64,000 nucleotides of DNA, from the NCBI RefSeq assembly GCF_002007215.1, contig NZ_MUHX01000008.1:36435-100434 (forward strand). The letters run 5' to 3'. Below the pieces are notes generated by a model. It saw only the letters and a program-made list of their open reading frames with translations, ran no database searches and was not told the DNA's origin. The DNA comes from Pyramidobacter sp. C12-8. Its GTDB lineage: Bacteria; Synergistota; Synergistia; Synergistales; Dethiosulfovibrionaceae. Shown here piece by piece: positions 29,144 to 38,896 of the stretch. A program made the translations under genes and the position numbers. How positions within the stretch are numbered: the stretch's first letter is position 1; each line of letters begins with the position of its first letter.

Positions 29144-31027
29144 ATGAACCGGAAACAGCTTCGCATGCTGCTGCGCATCCTCGCCGCCGCGGTCATGATG
29201 GGCGCCCTGCACTTCGCGCGCGTCGCCGGCGCGGCGCGCTTTCTGCTTTATCTCGTGCCGTATCTGACCGTCGGTTACGACATTCTCGGCAAATCGCTCA
29301 AGGGCGTCAAAAACCGCCAGCTCTTCGACGAGAACTTCCTTATGGCCGTGGCCACGCTCGGCGCCATGGCGCTGGCCGTTTACGAGGACGGCGACTACAC
29401 CGAGGCCATCGCCGTCATGCTCTTCTACCAGACCGGCGAGCTGTTCCAGAGCTACGCCGTCGGCAAAAGCCGCCGCAGCATCAGCGCCCTCATGGATATC
29501 CGCCCCGACTACGCCAACGTCGAGCGGGGCGGCCGCCTCGAGCGCGTCGATCCCGACGAGGTCGCGCCCGGTGCGGTCATCGTCGTTCAACCGGGCGAAA
29601 AAGTCCCCATCGACGGCGTCGTCGCCGAGGGACGCTCGACGCTCGATACATCCGCCCTGACCGGCGAGAGCGTGCCGCGCGAGACCGGCCCTGGCGACGA
29701 GATCCTTTCCGGCTGCATCAACATGACCACCCCGCTCAAGGTGAAAACCGCGCGCGAGTTCGGCGAATCCACCGTTTCGAAAATCCTCGACCTGGTCGAG
29801 AACGCCAGTTCGCGCAAGTCCAAATCCGAAGAGTTCATCAGCAAGTTTGCCCGCGTCTACACCCCCGCCGTCTGCGGCGGCGCTCTGGCGCTGGCCGTGC
29901 TGCCGCCGCTGGCGCGTCTTTTCGCGACGGGACTCTCCCCCGATTGGGGCGATTGGCTCTACCGCGCCCTCACCTTTCTCGTCATCAGCTGCCCCTGCGC
30001 GCTGGTCGTCAGCATCCCGCTCACGTTCTTCGCCGGTCTGGGCGGCGCCAGCCGCGAAGGCGTGCTCGTCAAAGGCTCCAATTATCTGGAAACGCTGGCG
30101 AACACGAAGTGCGTCGTCTTCGACAAGACCGGCACGCTCACGCAGGGCGTCTTCGAAGTCAGCGACGTGCATCACTGCCCCATCGAGCGCAAACGCCTGC
30201 TCGAGTTCGCCGCGCTGGCCGAAAGCGCCTCGCCGCATCCAATCAGCACGTCGCTGCGCCTCGCCTACGGCAGACCCATCGACCGCGCCCGCGTCGCCGA
30301 CATCCGCGAGATCAGCGGCGAAGGAGTCACCGCCGTCGTGGATGGATTCTCCGTCGCCGCCGGCAACGCCAAACTCATGGAACGTCTCGGCATCCCCTGC
30401 ATCCGCTGCCGCAGCGCCGGCTCGATCGTGCACATGGCCATCGACGGCAAGTACGCGGGACACATCGTCATCTCCGACGTGGTCAAGCCCAACGCTCGGG
30501 AGGCCATCGTCCGCCTCCGCGCCGCCGGCGTGAAAGAGACCGTCATGCTCACGGGGGACCGCCGCCCCGCCGCCGAACAGACGGCCCGGGAACTCGGCGT
30601 CGACGAGTTCCACGCCGGGCTGCTGCCCGCCGATAAAGTCGCCAAGGTGGAGGAGCTGCTGTCACGCCAGCCCATCGGCGCAAAGCTGGCCTTCGTCGGC
30701 GACGGGCTCAACGACGCGCCCGTGCTCTCGCGCGCCGACGTCGGCATCGCCATGGGCGCGATGGGCAGCGACGCCGCCATCGAAGCTGCCGACGTCGTGC
30801 TGATGGACGACGATCCCCTCAAGATCGTCACAGCGATCAGGATCGCGCGCAAATGTCTGGGCATCGTGCGCCAGAACATCTGGTTCGCCATCGGCGTCAA
30901 GCTCGCCTGCCTGGCGCTCGGCGCGCTGGGACTCGCCAACATGTGGCTGGCCGTCTTCGCCGACGTCGGCGTGATGGTCCTGGCGGTGCTCAACGCGATC
31001 CGCGCGCTGTTCGTCAAAAACCTGTGA
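29144..31027 (+). CDS. Heavy-metal P1B-type ATPase (Zn/Cd/Pb exporter type)
   Basis: A 627-residue P-type ATPase. TGES is at 173-176, the membrane metal site CPC at 283-285 in ISCPCALVVS, the phosphorylation motif DKTGT at 327-331, SPHPIS near 361 and GDGLNDAPVLSRADVGIAMG near the C-terminus. Six to eight membrane helices. The CPC context fits ZntA/CadA-type exporters rather than copper pumps. No N-terminal metal-binding domain is present; the separate upstream HMA protein would replace it. The ATG at 29144 has GGAGG eight bases upstream. Confidence 0.92.
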   Translation: MNRKQLRMLLRILAAAVMMGALHFARVAGAARFLLYLVPYLTVGYDILGKSLKGVKNRQLFDENFLMAVATLGAMALAVYEDGDYTEAIAVMLFYQTGELFQSYAVGKSRRSISALMDIRPDYANVERGGRLERVDPDEVAPGAVIVVQPGEKVPIDGVVAEGRSTLDTSALTGESVPRETGPGDEILSGCINMTTPLKVKTAREFGESTVSKILDLVENASSRKSKSEEFISKFARVYTPAVCGGALALAVLPPLARLFATGLSPDWGDWLYRALTFLVISCPCALVVSIPLTFFAGLGGASREGVLVKGSNYLETLANTKCVVFDKTGTLTQGVFEVSDVHHCPIERKRLLEFAALAESASPHPISTSLRLAYGRPIDRARVADIREISGEGVTAVVDGFSVAAGNAKLMERLGIPCIRCRSAGSIVHMAIDGKYAGHIVISDVVKPNAREAIVRLRAAGVKETVMLTGDRRPAAEQTARELGVDEFHAGLLPADKVAKVEELLSRQPIGAKLAFVGDGLNDAPVLSRADVGIAMGAMGSDAAIEAADVVLMDDDPLKIVTAIRIARKCLGIVRQNIWFAIGVKLACLALGALGLANMWLAVFADVGVMVLAVLNAIRALFVKNL

Positions 31028-31134
31028 AGGCAAAAACGGGCGCGCCTCAAAGGGCCTGTTCCACGGCAAAGGTACCATAGCAAGACGCGGGGAAAAACAA
31101 AAAAACACGATTTCTTCTAGAACCGGGCGGCGTG

Positions 31135-31173
31135 GAGCGTCCGACAGCCGCTGAGTTGTCGGGCGCTTTTTTT
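31135..31173 (+). terminator. Terminator after the P-type ATPase gene
   Basis: Arms AGCG-CCGACA and TGTCGG-CGCT (one unpaired base pair position each) followed by seven T. It closes the metal-efflux unit about 110 bases after the stop codon. Confidence 0.8.
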
Positions 31174-31213
31174 CATGGCGAACGTTCGACGCGAAGCCCT
31201 CATGACTATTTCT

Positions 31214-31240
31214 CCCGACTTTTAGCCCCTAAAAGTCGGG
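31214..31240. repeat. Perfect 12-base inverted repeat of unknown role
   Basis: CCCGACTTTTAG and CTAAAAGTCGGG around a CCC loop, about 145 bases upstream of the nickel/cobalt operon promoter. It lacks a U-tract; it could be a regulator site or a remnant hairpin. The rest of 31174-31385 shows no convincing gene. Confidence 0.6.
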
Positions 31241-31385
31241 CGGAGCGATTTCCGCCGCCGAGGACCGGCACATCCCACGAAAGGTTCTTCGTCCGCCGGC
31301 GCCGACGTCGTTTCGGGAAAACCTTCCGCCGCGCGCTCAAAAAGCCGCGAGCTCCGAGCAAGGCGTGACACGCTCTTTACTCACC

Positions 31386-31413
31386 TTGACACAAATTGGC
31401 GTTATGATATTAT
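31386..31413 (+). promoter_or_regulatory. Promoter of the nickel/cobalt import operon
   Basis: Perfect TTGACA (31386-31391), 16-base spacer, TATTAT (31408-31413). The transcript would have a leader of about 110 bases containing a small hairpin (GCCGCGGA/TCCGCGGC, 31471-31489) with no recognised riboswitch. Confidence 0.75.
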
Positions 31414-31528
31414 TGCGTCGTAGCACGATGACGGAAACGCCATTTCCAAGCGGCGATTTTCCGCTTTCGGGCCGCGGAATCTCCGCGGCTCAACACAATC
31501 TTTTCAAAATCTAAGGAGGAAGCATTTC

Positions 31529-32320
31529 ATGTCTCAGCGCAAAACGTTCTCCCTGTTCTCGGCGGCGCTTCTCGTCTCGGTTCTTTCCGGCGCGGCCATG
31601 GCTCACGAACTGGTGCTGCGCGCCAACGGCGAGGTCAAGGAAGGCGCGCCTCTGGCCGTGTCGGTGCATTCCGGACACAAGTTCATCGTCCCCGAAGAAG
31701 TGGAAAGTCTCGAACGCGTCAAGGCCGGTCCCTTCGTGGACGGCAAGCTGATGGCCCAGCCGCTGACCGGCAACGAAAAGGGGCTGTGCATCGACTTCAC
31801 GGTGCCGGAAGTCAAGGCCAGCGAGTCGTTGATCGTCGTCGCCGAAAAGGACGGCGGCGTCTGGAGCGTCACCAACGAGGGCGGCAAATCGGGGGCGCGC
31901 AAGGATCTCGAAGCTCAGGGGCTGAAGGTCAAATCGGCAGTCAAGCACGACAAATACGCCAAGCTGATCCTCAACGCCTCCAAAGACGACAAGAACTTCG
32001 CCACCGCCGTCGGCCATCCGCTGGAAGTCATTCCCGTGACCAATCCGGCCGACGCCAAGGTGGGCGAGTTCTTCGAGGTGAAGGTCGTACTCGAAGGTCA
32101 GCCTTATACGGGCCCCGTCTGGGCGACTTACGACGGCTTCGTCACCGAGCATGAGAACACCTATGCCTACTACACCGAGGCGGAGAGCGGCACGGCCTTC
32201 ATCAAGATCACCGCGCCCGGCCTCTGGGGCGTCCGCGCCCGTCAGGACGGCCTGCCCGGCGTCGAAGGGACCTACGACAGCCGCACGGTGCGTTCTTTCC
32301 TGCTCTTCGAAGTCAAATAA
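31529..32320 (+). CDS. DUF4198-type periplasmic component of a Ni/Co transport operon (NikK-like)
   Basis: A 263-residue secreted protein. The signal peptide (about 1-25) ends AAMA before the mature start HELVLRANGEV, where the leading His is typical of this family. The rest is a two-domain beta-rich protein ending GVRARQDGLPGVEGTYDSR. Members sit in Ni/Co uptake operons and are thought to bind or present the metal in the periplasm. GGAGGAAGC precedes the ATG. It heads a five-gene operon. Confidence 0.82.
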   Translation: MSQRKTFSLFSAALLVSVLSGAAMAHELVLRANGEVKEGAPLAVSVHSGHKFIVPEEVESLERVKAGPFVDGKLMAQPLTGNEKGLCIDFTVPEVKASESLIVVAEKDGGVWSVTNEGGKSGARKDLEAQGLKVKSAVKHDKYAKLILNASKDDKNFATAVGHPLEVIPVTNPADAKVGEFFEVKVVLEGQPYTGPVWATYDGFVTEHENTYAYYTEAESGTAFIKITAPGLWGVRARQDGLPGVEGTYDSRTVRSFLLFEVK

Positions 32321-32325
32321 CGATC

Positions 32326-32826
32326 ATGACGGCGCTTTTGAAAAGGGCGGCCGCGACTTTGCTGATGGGGCTCGCGCTGACGGGTTCCATTGGTTGTTTG
32401 CGCGCTTCCGCCCATGGCGTGGGATACCGCCAGTCAGATCTGCCCTCGGTGCCGCTGGAGTTCTTTTATTCCACCGGCGAAACCATGAGTTACCTCGAGA
32501 CGAAGGTCTTCTCGCCCGCCGACGAGAAGTTCGCCAACCAGTCGGGGCGCACCGACGCCGCCGGGCGCTTCGCGTTCGTTCCCGATGTGCCCGGCACATG
32601 GCGCGTGATCGTCAAGGACGACGAAGGCCATCAGTGCACGGCAGAAATCGGCGTGACGCAGGAATTCCTCGACGGCGGTTCCGAAAAGTCCTCCGCCCTC
32701 GCCGTCAAAGAACAGAGCGCGGTGCCTCAGGGCATGGATCTGGCGATCCGCTGCGCCCTCGGCGTCAGCCTGCTCTTCAACGTCGCCGCGCTCGTCCTGC
32801 TGGCACGCCGTGGAAAGGCGGCCTGA
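32326..32826 (+). CDS. nikL: NikL-like auxiliary component of the Ni/Co ECF transporter
   Basis: A 166-residue protein with a signal peptide ending ASA before the mature start HGVGYRQSDLP, a carboxypeptidase-regulatory-like beta domain (about 50-115) and a C-terminal membrane helix (about 137-160, RCALGVSLLFNVAALVLLARR). This architecture matches NikL, which replaces CbiN in nickel ECF systems. It starts five bases after the preceding gene and stops two bases before cbiM. Confidence 0.8.
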   Translation: MTALLKRAAATLLMGLALTGSIGCLRASAHGVGYRQSDLPSVPLEFFYSTGETMSYLETKVFSPADEKFANQSGRTDAAGRFAFVPDVPGTWRVIVKDDEGHQCTAEIGVTQEFLDGGSEKSSALAVKEQSAVPQGMDLAIRCALGVSLLFNVAALVLLARRGKAA

Positions 32827-32828
32827 GC

Positions 32829-33437
32829 ATGCATATCAGCGAAGGCGTGCTCTCCACAGGCGCGCTGGCGGCCGGCTGGGCCATCACCGCGGCCGGCACG
32901 GCCGTGGGCCTGAAAAAGCTCAAGCCCGAGCGCATCGTGCGCGTGGCGTTGCTGTCGTCGGCGTTCTTCCTCGCGTCGCTGGTCAACGTCAAAATCGGTC
33001 CCAGCTCGACGCACCTTTCGCTCATCGCGCCGATGGGGCTGGTGCTGGGCTGGTCGACTTTTCCCGCAGTGCTGGTGGCGCTGCTCCTGCAGGCGCTGCT
33101 GTTCCACTTCGGCGGGCTGGCGGTGCTCGGCCCCAACACGGTGGACGTGGCGTTGCCGGCGCTGCTGGTCTATCTGATTTTCGCACGGCCGATCCGGCGC
33201 CAGGGCGGCGCGGTTGCCGCGGTCTGGGCGTTCGCCGCCGGCACGCTGGCGGTACTGCTGTGCGCCGTCGGCGTGGGGTTGTTCCTCGGTGCCACGGACG
33301 AAAATTTTCTCGGCCTGGCAAAGGTGGTCTTTCTCGCTCACGTGCCGGTCGCGTTCGTCGAGGGCGCGATCACGGCCTTCATGGTGGCGTGGCTGAAAAA
33401 AGTCTCCCCGGAGTTCCTGTCGGGCGTCGACCGCTGA
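32829..33437 (+). CDS. cbiM: Ni/Co ECF transporter S component CbiM/NikM
   Basis: A 202-residue protein with about six or seven membrane helices. It begins MHISEG, the invariant N-terminus whose His2 binds the metal, and contains KIGPSSTHLSLIAPMGLVLG. It selects Ni2+ or Co2+ for import; which metal is not shown by the sequence, though the NikL partner favours nickel. Confidence 0.92.
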   Translation: MHISEGVLSTGALAAGWAITAAGTAVGLKKLKPERIVRVALLSSAFFLASLVNVKIGPSSTHLSLIAPMGLVLGWSTFPAVLVALLLQALLFHFGGLAVLGPNTVDVALPALLVYLIFARPIRRQGGAVAAVWAFAAGTLAVLLCAVGVGLFLGATDENFLGLAKVVFLAHVPVAFVEGAITAFMVAWLKKVSPEFLSGVDR

Positions 33438-33453
33438 CGAAAGGACGGCGGTA

Positions 33454-34230
33454 ATGCGTCTCGATACGGGCGGACTGTTCGCGGAAAACGCGCGCGCTCC
33501 GCTTGACGCTTTCGATCCGCGCGCGCGGATACTCTGCGCCGCAGCTTACGCGGTGACGCTATCGGCGCTGGACCGGCCGGCGGCACTGGCGTTCGCGGCG
33601 CTGCTGCCGGGGGCGCTGTTTTTTTGCGGGCCGCTTCGCCCCTTGCTGCGCTCGCTGCGCCAGCTCAATCTGGTCAGCCTGGCGATGACGTTCCTGCTGG
33701 CGCTGACCTGGCCGGGGCGCACGCTCTGGGGACCGTTCACGCGCGAAGGGATCCGTCAGGGGCTTCTCATCACAGTCAGGCTGAATCTGATCTCGGTCGC
33801 GTTGCTGCGGCTGATCGCGGCCATGGGACCGGCGCGCTGCGAAACCGCGCTCGCCCGTCTGGGCTGCCCGGAAAAGCTGCGCGTTCTGCTGCTGCTCACG
33901 CTGCGCGGCATTTATCTGCTGGCCGAGCGCATGGCCACGGCCCTGCAGGCGGTCAATCTGCGCAGCGGTTCGCGCGGCGCGGGACGCTCGCCGCACTTGA
34001 AGGGGACGCTGCGCTGGCGCGTGTTCGCTTTCATGGCGGCGAGCGCGCTGCTGCAGAGTTCCGACCGCTCGGAACGCATGATGCTGGCGCTGAACTGTCG
34101 CGGCGGTCTGGCAGGTTTCGCCGCGGCGCAGCCGCTCCGCTGGAAAACGCGCGACACGGCGCTGACCGTTTTCTGCGCGGTCGTGCTCGCAGCGGCGCAG
34201 GCGCTCGATTTTTCGGGAGGCTTTCAATGA
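33454..34230 (+). CDS. cbiQ: ECF transporter transmembrane T component CbiQ
   Basis: A 258-residue protein starting MRLDTGGLFAENARAPLDAFDPRARIL, with about five helices and the cytoplasmic coupling motifs near ALARLGCPEKLRVLLLLTLRG (arginine-containing helices contacting the ATPase). It connects the S component to CbiO. AAGGACGG precedes the ATG; its stop overlaps the cbiO start. Confidence 0.9.
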   Translation: MRLDTGGLFAENARAPLDAFDPRARILCAAAYAVTLSALDRPAALAFAALLPGALFFCGPLRPLLRSLRQLNLVSLAMTFLLALTWPGRTLWGPFTREGIRQGLLITVRLNLISVALLRLIAAMGPARCETALARLGCPEKLRVLLLLTLRGIYLLAERMATALQAVNLRSGSRGAGRSPHLKGTLRWRVFAFMAASALLQSSDRSERMMLALNCRGGLAGFAAAQPLRWKTRDTALTVFCAVVLAAAQALDFSGGFQ

Positions 34231-34973
34231 ATCCGGCTCAATCGGAAAAATCCACCTGCCCGCTGGAAGTGCGAGCGCTCCACTACAGCTATCCCGACGG
34301 GCACAAGGCGCTGAACGGCGTATCGTTCGGCCTGCGCGAAAACGAGAAGCTCGCGCTCGTCGGCCCCAACGGCTCCGGCAAGTCGACGCTGCTGCTTCAT
34401 CTGGCCGGGGGCATCGCCGCCCGCCAGGGAGAGATCCGGCTGTACGGACGGTCCGCCGGCACGGAAGAGCTGCGCCAAGCCGTCGGCCTGATCTTTCAGG
34501 AACCGGACGACCAGCTCTTCATGCCGCAGGTCGCCGACGACGTGGCCTTCGGCCTCGTCGCCCGCGGCGTGCCCGCCGGCGAGGCGCATCGCAAGGCGCT
34601 GGAAATGCTCGAACATTTGGGCGCGGCACATCTGGCCGAACGGCCGCCGCACCGCCTTTCCGGCGGCGAAAAGCGTCTGGCCGCTTTGGCTGGGATCCTC
34701 GTCATGAAACCGCAGGTGATCGTTCTCGACGAACCGACCGCGGCGCTCGACCCGCGTGCGCGGCGGCGCGTCGTCGAAACGCTGCGCGCGCTGTCCCAGC
34801 CGCTGATCCTCACCACGCACGACCTCGACATGGCGCTCGACGTGTGCAGCCGCGCCGCGCTGCTCTACGACGGAGCCGTCGCCGCGGAAGGGCCTCTGCC
34901 CGACCTGTTCCGCGACAAAGGGCTGCTGGAGCGCAACGGCCTCGAACTGCCGCTGCGGTATTCCGCCACTTAA
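34227..34973 (+). CDS. cbiO: ECF transporter ATPase CbiO
   Basis: A 248-residue ABC ATPase. Walker A is GPNGSGKST near 47-55, the Q-loop FQEPDDQLF, the signature LSGGEKRLAALAG, Walker B VIVLDEPTAAL, and the H-loop TTHDLD. It powers the Ni/Co importer. ATGA overlap with cbiQ. Confidence 0.94.
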   Translation: MNPAQSEKSTCPLEVRALHYSYPDGHKALNGVSFGLRENEKLALVGPNGSGKSTLLLHLAGGIAARQGEIRLYGRSAGTEELRQAVGLIFQEPDDQLFMPQVADDVAFGLVARGVPAGEAHRKALEMLEHLGAAHLAERPPHRLSGGEKRLAALAGILVMKPQVIVLDEPTAALDPRARRRVVETLRALSQPLILTTHDLDMALDVCSRAALLYDGAVAAEGPLPDLFRDKGLLERNGLELPLRYSAT

Positions 34974-35037
34974 CTCGACACGATTTCTTGATCAGATATT
35001 TCAATGTACGCCCACAGTTTTCTCGGCATCAAAAAAT

Positions 35038-35077
35038 AAAGGAGCGATAGCGGCATGATTCTGCTATCGCTCCTTTT
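35038..35077. terminator. Bidirectional terminator
   Basis: Arms GGAGCGATAGC and GCTATCGCTCC with an AAA/TTTT border. It ends the Ni/Co operon and the convergent HTH gene. Confidence 0.85.
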
Positions 35078-35087
35078 CTATCCTGTT

Positions 35088-36251
35088 TTATTCTGCGAGC
35101 GCCTCTTCCTGCTCTTTGCAAATAGCCTCTTCTATATTAAACAACGGAAGTTCAATAATCGATATCTTTTCTTTATTTAGAAAATTCTCTGCGCCATCTT
35201 CATCATGAAAGAACAAAAAACGTTCGTCAGAAGCTTCGTCGCCGAATTCGTAGATTAATGAGATCTCCAAGCTCAAGGATTGCTCTTGACCAAAATCGAT
35301 GTTATACCGCTCCGTTTTGCCGTCGGCGTAGCAGCAGACGACTGCTCCCTCAGATAATAATGCGTCGCTTGTACCGTCATCTTTCTCGACGTAACTGGCC
35401 ATCACTTTGCACAGATTTGGAGAGATAAGTTTTTCCGGTATTTGTTCTTCGGTCTCTTCGTAATACGTGTAATCACTCAATGACTCGTAGATGACTGGTG
35501 GAACCTCCCCCTCGTCGACAGACGAATCCCAGGTGCATGAACTAGGCGCACCACAACCATCGTCAAGTAAAACAATTCTATTGACATTGCTTGTATTGAT
35601 CAAAAGAACTTTGTTATTCATGCAAGGGATGACAAGATATCCGTGCCCGATCCAACCATAAACCATGCTTCGCGTGGTTCCGGTAATCGGATACCAAAGA
35701 TATTTCTCGGAAGATGAGGGGAGAATCCCAATATGCCCCCAGAACCCGTTTTCCGCCAATTCCTCTCCTGCGCTGCAACGGTCAAGGGACGCTTTCCACC
35801 TTGCTATTTGAGGTGGGAAATAATTCGTCCCCAGGAGGCTCCGCACGCCTGTGCGCAAGGCATAGGCAAGGTCGCGAAGTTCAGAGATCTCAGCTTTTGC
35901 GCCGGCTTCGATTTCTTTCAGTCGTGCCGTCGATACTCCCGTACGTTCGGCCAGCTGCTTCTCGTCAACTCGAAGAAGCTGCTTCAGGAGCCGGGTTTGA
36001 TTGAATCGATTCGGGCTGTTTCCCATTAACATATCTGCGGAGATTTTCAAACCGTCAAGAACCTTTGTAATATGTTTTTCGTAATTCGTCTTGTTCGTAA
36101 TGCCTGCGGACAAAAGCTTGTCCAAAGTCGGGCGCGATATGCCCGCGGCCTTGCAGAAACCAGCTTTCGTAAAACCGCGTTCAAGCAACATCGATTCGAG
36201 TTTCGCTCCGACAGCGCTGCGCATATCAAATAAGTCCGCTATCTCATACAT
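35088..36251 (-). CDS. Unrecognised regulator with two N-terminal HTH domains
   Basis: A 387-residue protein. Residues about 14-60 (GFTKAGFCKAAGISRPTLDKLLSAG) and about 90-135 (EKQLAERTGVSTARLKEIEAG) are two XRE-like helix-turn-helix units. The remaining 240 residues, rich in Asp and Glu, match no family I know and contain several Cys and aromatic residues. Base composition is lower in GC than the neighbours and it has its own strong promoter, so it may have been acquired. DNA binding is inferred; target and ligand unknown. Confidence 0.6.
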   Translation of the reverse strand: MYEIADLFDMRSAVGAKLESMLLERGFTKAGFCKAAGISRPTLDKLLSAGITNKTNYEKHITKVLDGLKISADMLMGNSPNRFNQTRLLKQLLRVDEKQLAERTGVSTARLKEIEAGAKAEISELRDLAYALRTGVRSLLGTNYFPPQIARWKASLDRCSAGEELAENGFWGHIGILPSSSEKYLWYPITGTTRSMVYGWIGHGYLVIPCMNNKVLLINTSNVNRIVLLDDGCGAPSSCTWDSSVDEGEVPPVIYESLSDYTYYEETEEQIPEKLISPNLCKVMASYVEKDDGTSDALLSEGAVVCCYADGKTERYNIDFGQEQSLSLEISLIYEFGDEASDERFLFFHDEDGAENFLNKEKISIIELPLFNIEEAICKEQEEALAE

Positions 36252-36275
36252 TTCATCAGCCTCCTTTTGGGCTTA

Positions 36276-36304
36276 AGTATAGCTCAGCTCTCAAGATATG
36301 TCAA
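36276..36304 (-). promoter_or_regulatory. Promoter of the two-HTH gene
   Basis: Perfect TTGACA (36304-36299), 17-base spacer, TATACT (36281-36276) on the minus strand, about 25 bases upstream of the start. Confidence 0.8.
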
Positions 36305-36385
36305 TAAATATTTTACGTTTTTACATTAAAACATTTATATCCGCTGAACGTCAAAGCAACTATAATATAAACCGCGAGCCATCGT

Positions 36386-36640
36386 TGCATCTAATCTGAA
36401 AGCTTCGATGGTGCGTTAAGTCTGACGCAATTTCTCTGACGCATTTTAAAGCGGAACGCCCCCAATCCTCCAACTTCTCGTATGGTATACCTTACAAGGT
36501 GGATGAGCATTGAGAAAGCGTTTGACGTTGTCGGATCGCAAAAACGTCGAAAAATGTCTGGCGCAAGGAGTTTCTTTCGCGGAAATCGGACGGCGCTTGA
36601 TCCATGCCCCCGGCCAACCTCCCGCGCGAAAATATCTCGC
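36386..36640 (+). pseudogene. Decayed left end of an IS30-like element with transposase remnant
   Basis: Two degenerate end motifs, TGCATCTAATCTGA (36386) and TGCGTTAAGTCTGA (36412), match the end of the element at 63680-63720, with 26 rather than 27 bases between them. From 36510 the reading RKRLTLSDRKNVEKCLAQG then FAEIGRRL parallels the N-terminus of the intact transposase at 63776. The following segment, in another frame, still resembles SPSTISREI (read PPANLPRENI). Frameshifts, loss of the rest and lack of a right end show it is dead. Confidence 0.7.
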
Positions 36641-36709
36641 AGCTCCCCGTCTGGTATATCCAGCGCGCGCCTCAAAGCAGTTCCTCAAACTGATATTTTA
36701 ACAAGCACA

Positions 36710-36758
36710 AAAAAGCACATGGCTGAAGGATTTTTTGCTCTTCAAGCCATGCGCTTTT
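36710..36758 (-). terminator. Terminator after the VOC gene
   Basis: Arms AAGCGCATGGCTTGAAG and CTTCAGCCATGTGCTTT (imperfect) on the minus strand, followed by a T run, directly past the VOC stop codon. Confidence 0.65.
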
Positions 36759-36762
36759 CTCG

Positions 36763-37152
36763 TCAGTCTGTAAATCTCAATAAATATCCGTCAGGATCCT
36801 GAACCAAAAACTCTTTCTGAACGATCTCTTCCGTCCCGCTTCTGTAAGAATTCGTCGTCAATCTTCTAAACGGCTCGATCCCCGCAGTTATCACTCTATC
36901 GTAAAGCTCTTCCACATTGGAAACGGACATCTCAAAGTTCACGCCTCTGCCAAAGGGATACTCCAGGACGCCCGTGTTCCAGCCGCCGTTGTCCTGTTCA
37001 AACATCAACTGATTTTCCCCCAAAGACAAAAAGACGAATTTATCTTCAGGACGCTCATACTCAATGTTGAATCGCAGCACGTGCGTATAGAACTTCTTCG
37101 TCCTTTCGATATCCTCAACGGTCAACTCAGGGATTAAAGAATTGAATTTCAT
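36763..37152 (-). CDS. VOC-superfamily protein (glyoxalase/bleomycin-resistance fold)
   Basis: A 129-residue protein with two beta-alpha-beta-beta-beta modules, e.g. VEDIERTKKFYTHVLRFN and the end QDPDGYLLRF. The Glu and His-like positions are partly kept, but the substrate cannot be told; antibiotic binding or dioxygenase relatives share the fold. It lies in the lower-GC patch and has its own terminator. Confidence 0.8.
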   Translation of the reverse strand: MKFNSLIPELTVEDIERTKKFYTHVLRFNIEYERPEDKFVFLSLGENQLMFEQDNGGWNTGVLEYPFGRGVNFEMSVSNVEELYDRVITAGIEPFRRLTTNSYRSGTEEIVQKEFLVQDPDGYLLRFTD

Positions 37153-37266
37153 ATCTCATGCACCGCCCTAAAAGCCTCAATTTCATCCGTCTCGCTCTAT
37201 ATCCATAAAGCCTCTCAGCACAGAAATGTTAGGAGGCTTTTTCTGAGGAGCAGTGTATTTAGATCG

Positions 37267-38796
<1,530 letters not shown>

Positions 38797-38839
38797 GAAG
38801 AACTCCTTTCGCGAATCGGGAAAAGTTGGCGTTCGATTT

Positions 38840-38848
38840 ATTATATCA
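38840..38848 (-). promoter_or_regulatory. Extended -10 promoter of guaA
   Basis: TGATATAAT on the minus strand, i.e. TATAAT preceded by TG, about 45 bases upstream of the guaA ATG. No good -35 hexamer is seen. Confidence 0.5.
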
Positions 38849-38896
38849 AGGGACGGGTTCTCCGGCGTTTGCATAAACGCGGAAGCCCCGTTTCGT

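Noticed and set aside
31132..31368. A 78-codon plus-strand open frame after the P-type ATPase gene
   Set aside because: It begins inside a terminator hairpin, crosses a perfect palindrome and has no ribosome site or family feature.
31414..31528. A NiCo or cobalamin riboswitch in the Ni/Co operon leader
   Set aside because: I could not identify the conserved core of either class; only a simple hairpin is visible.
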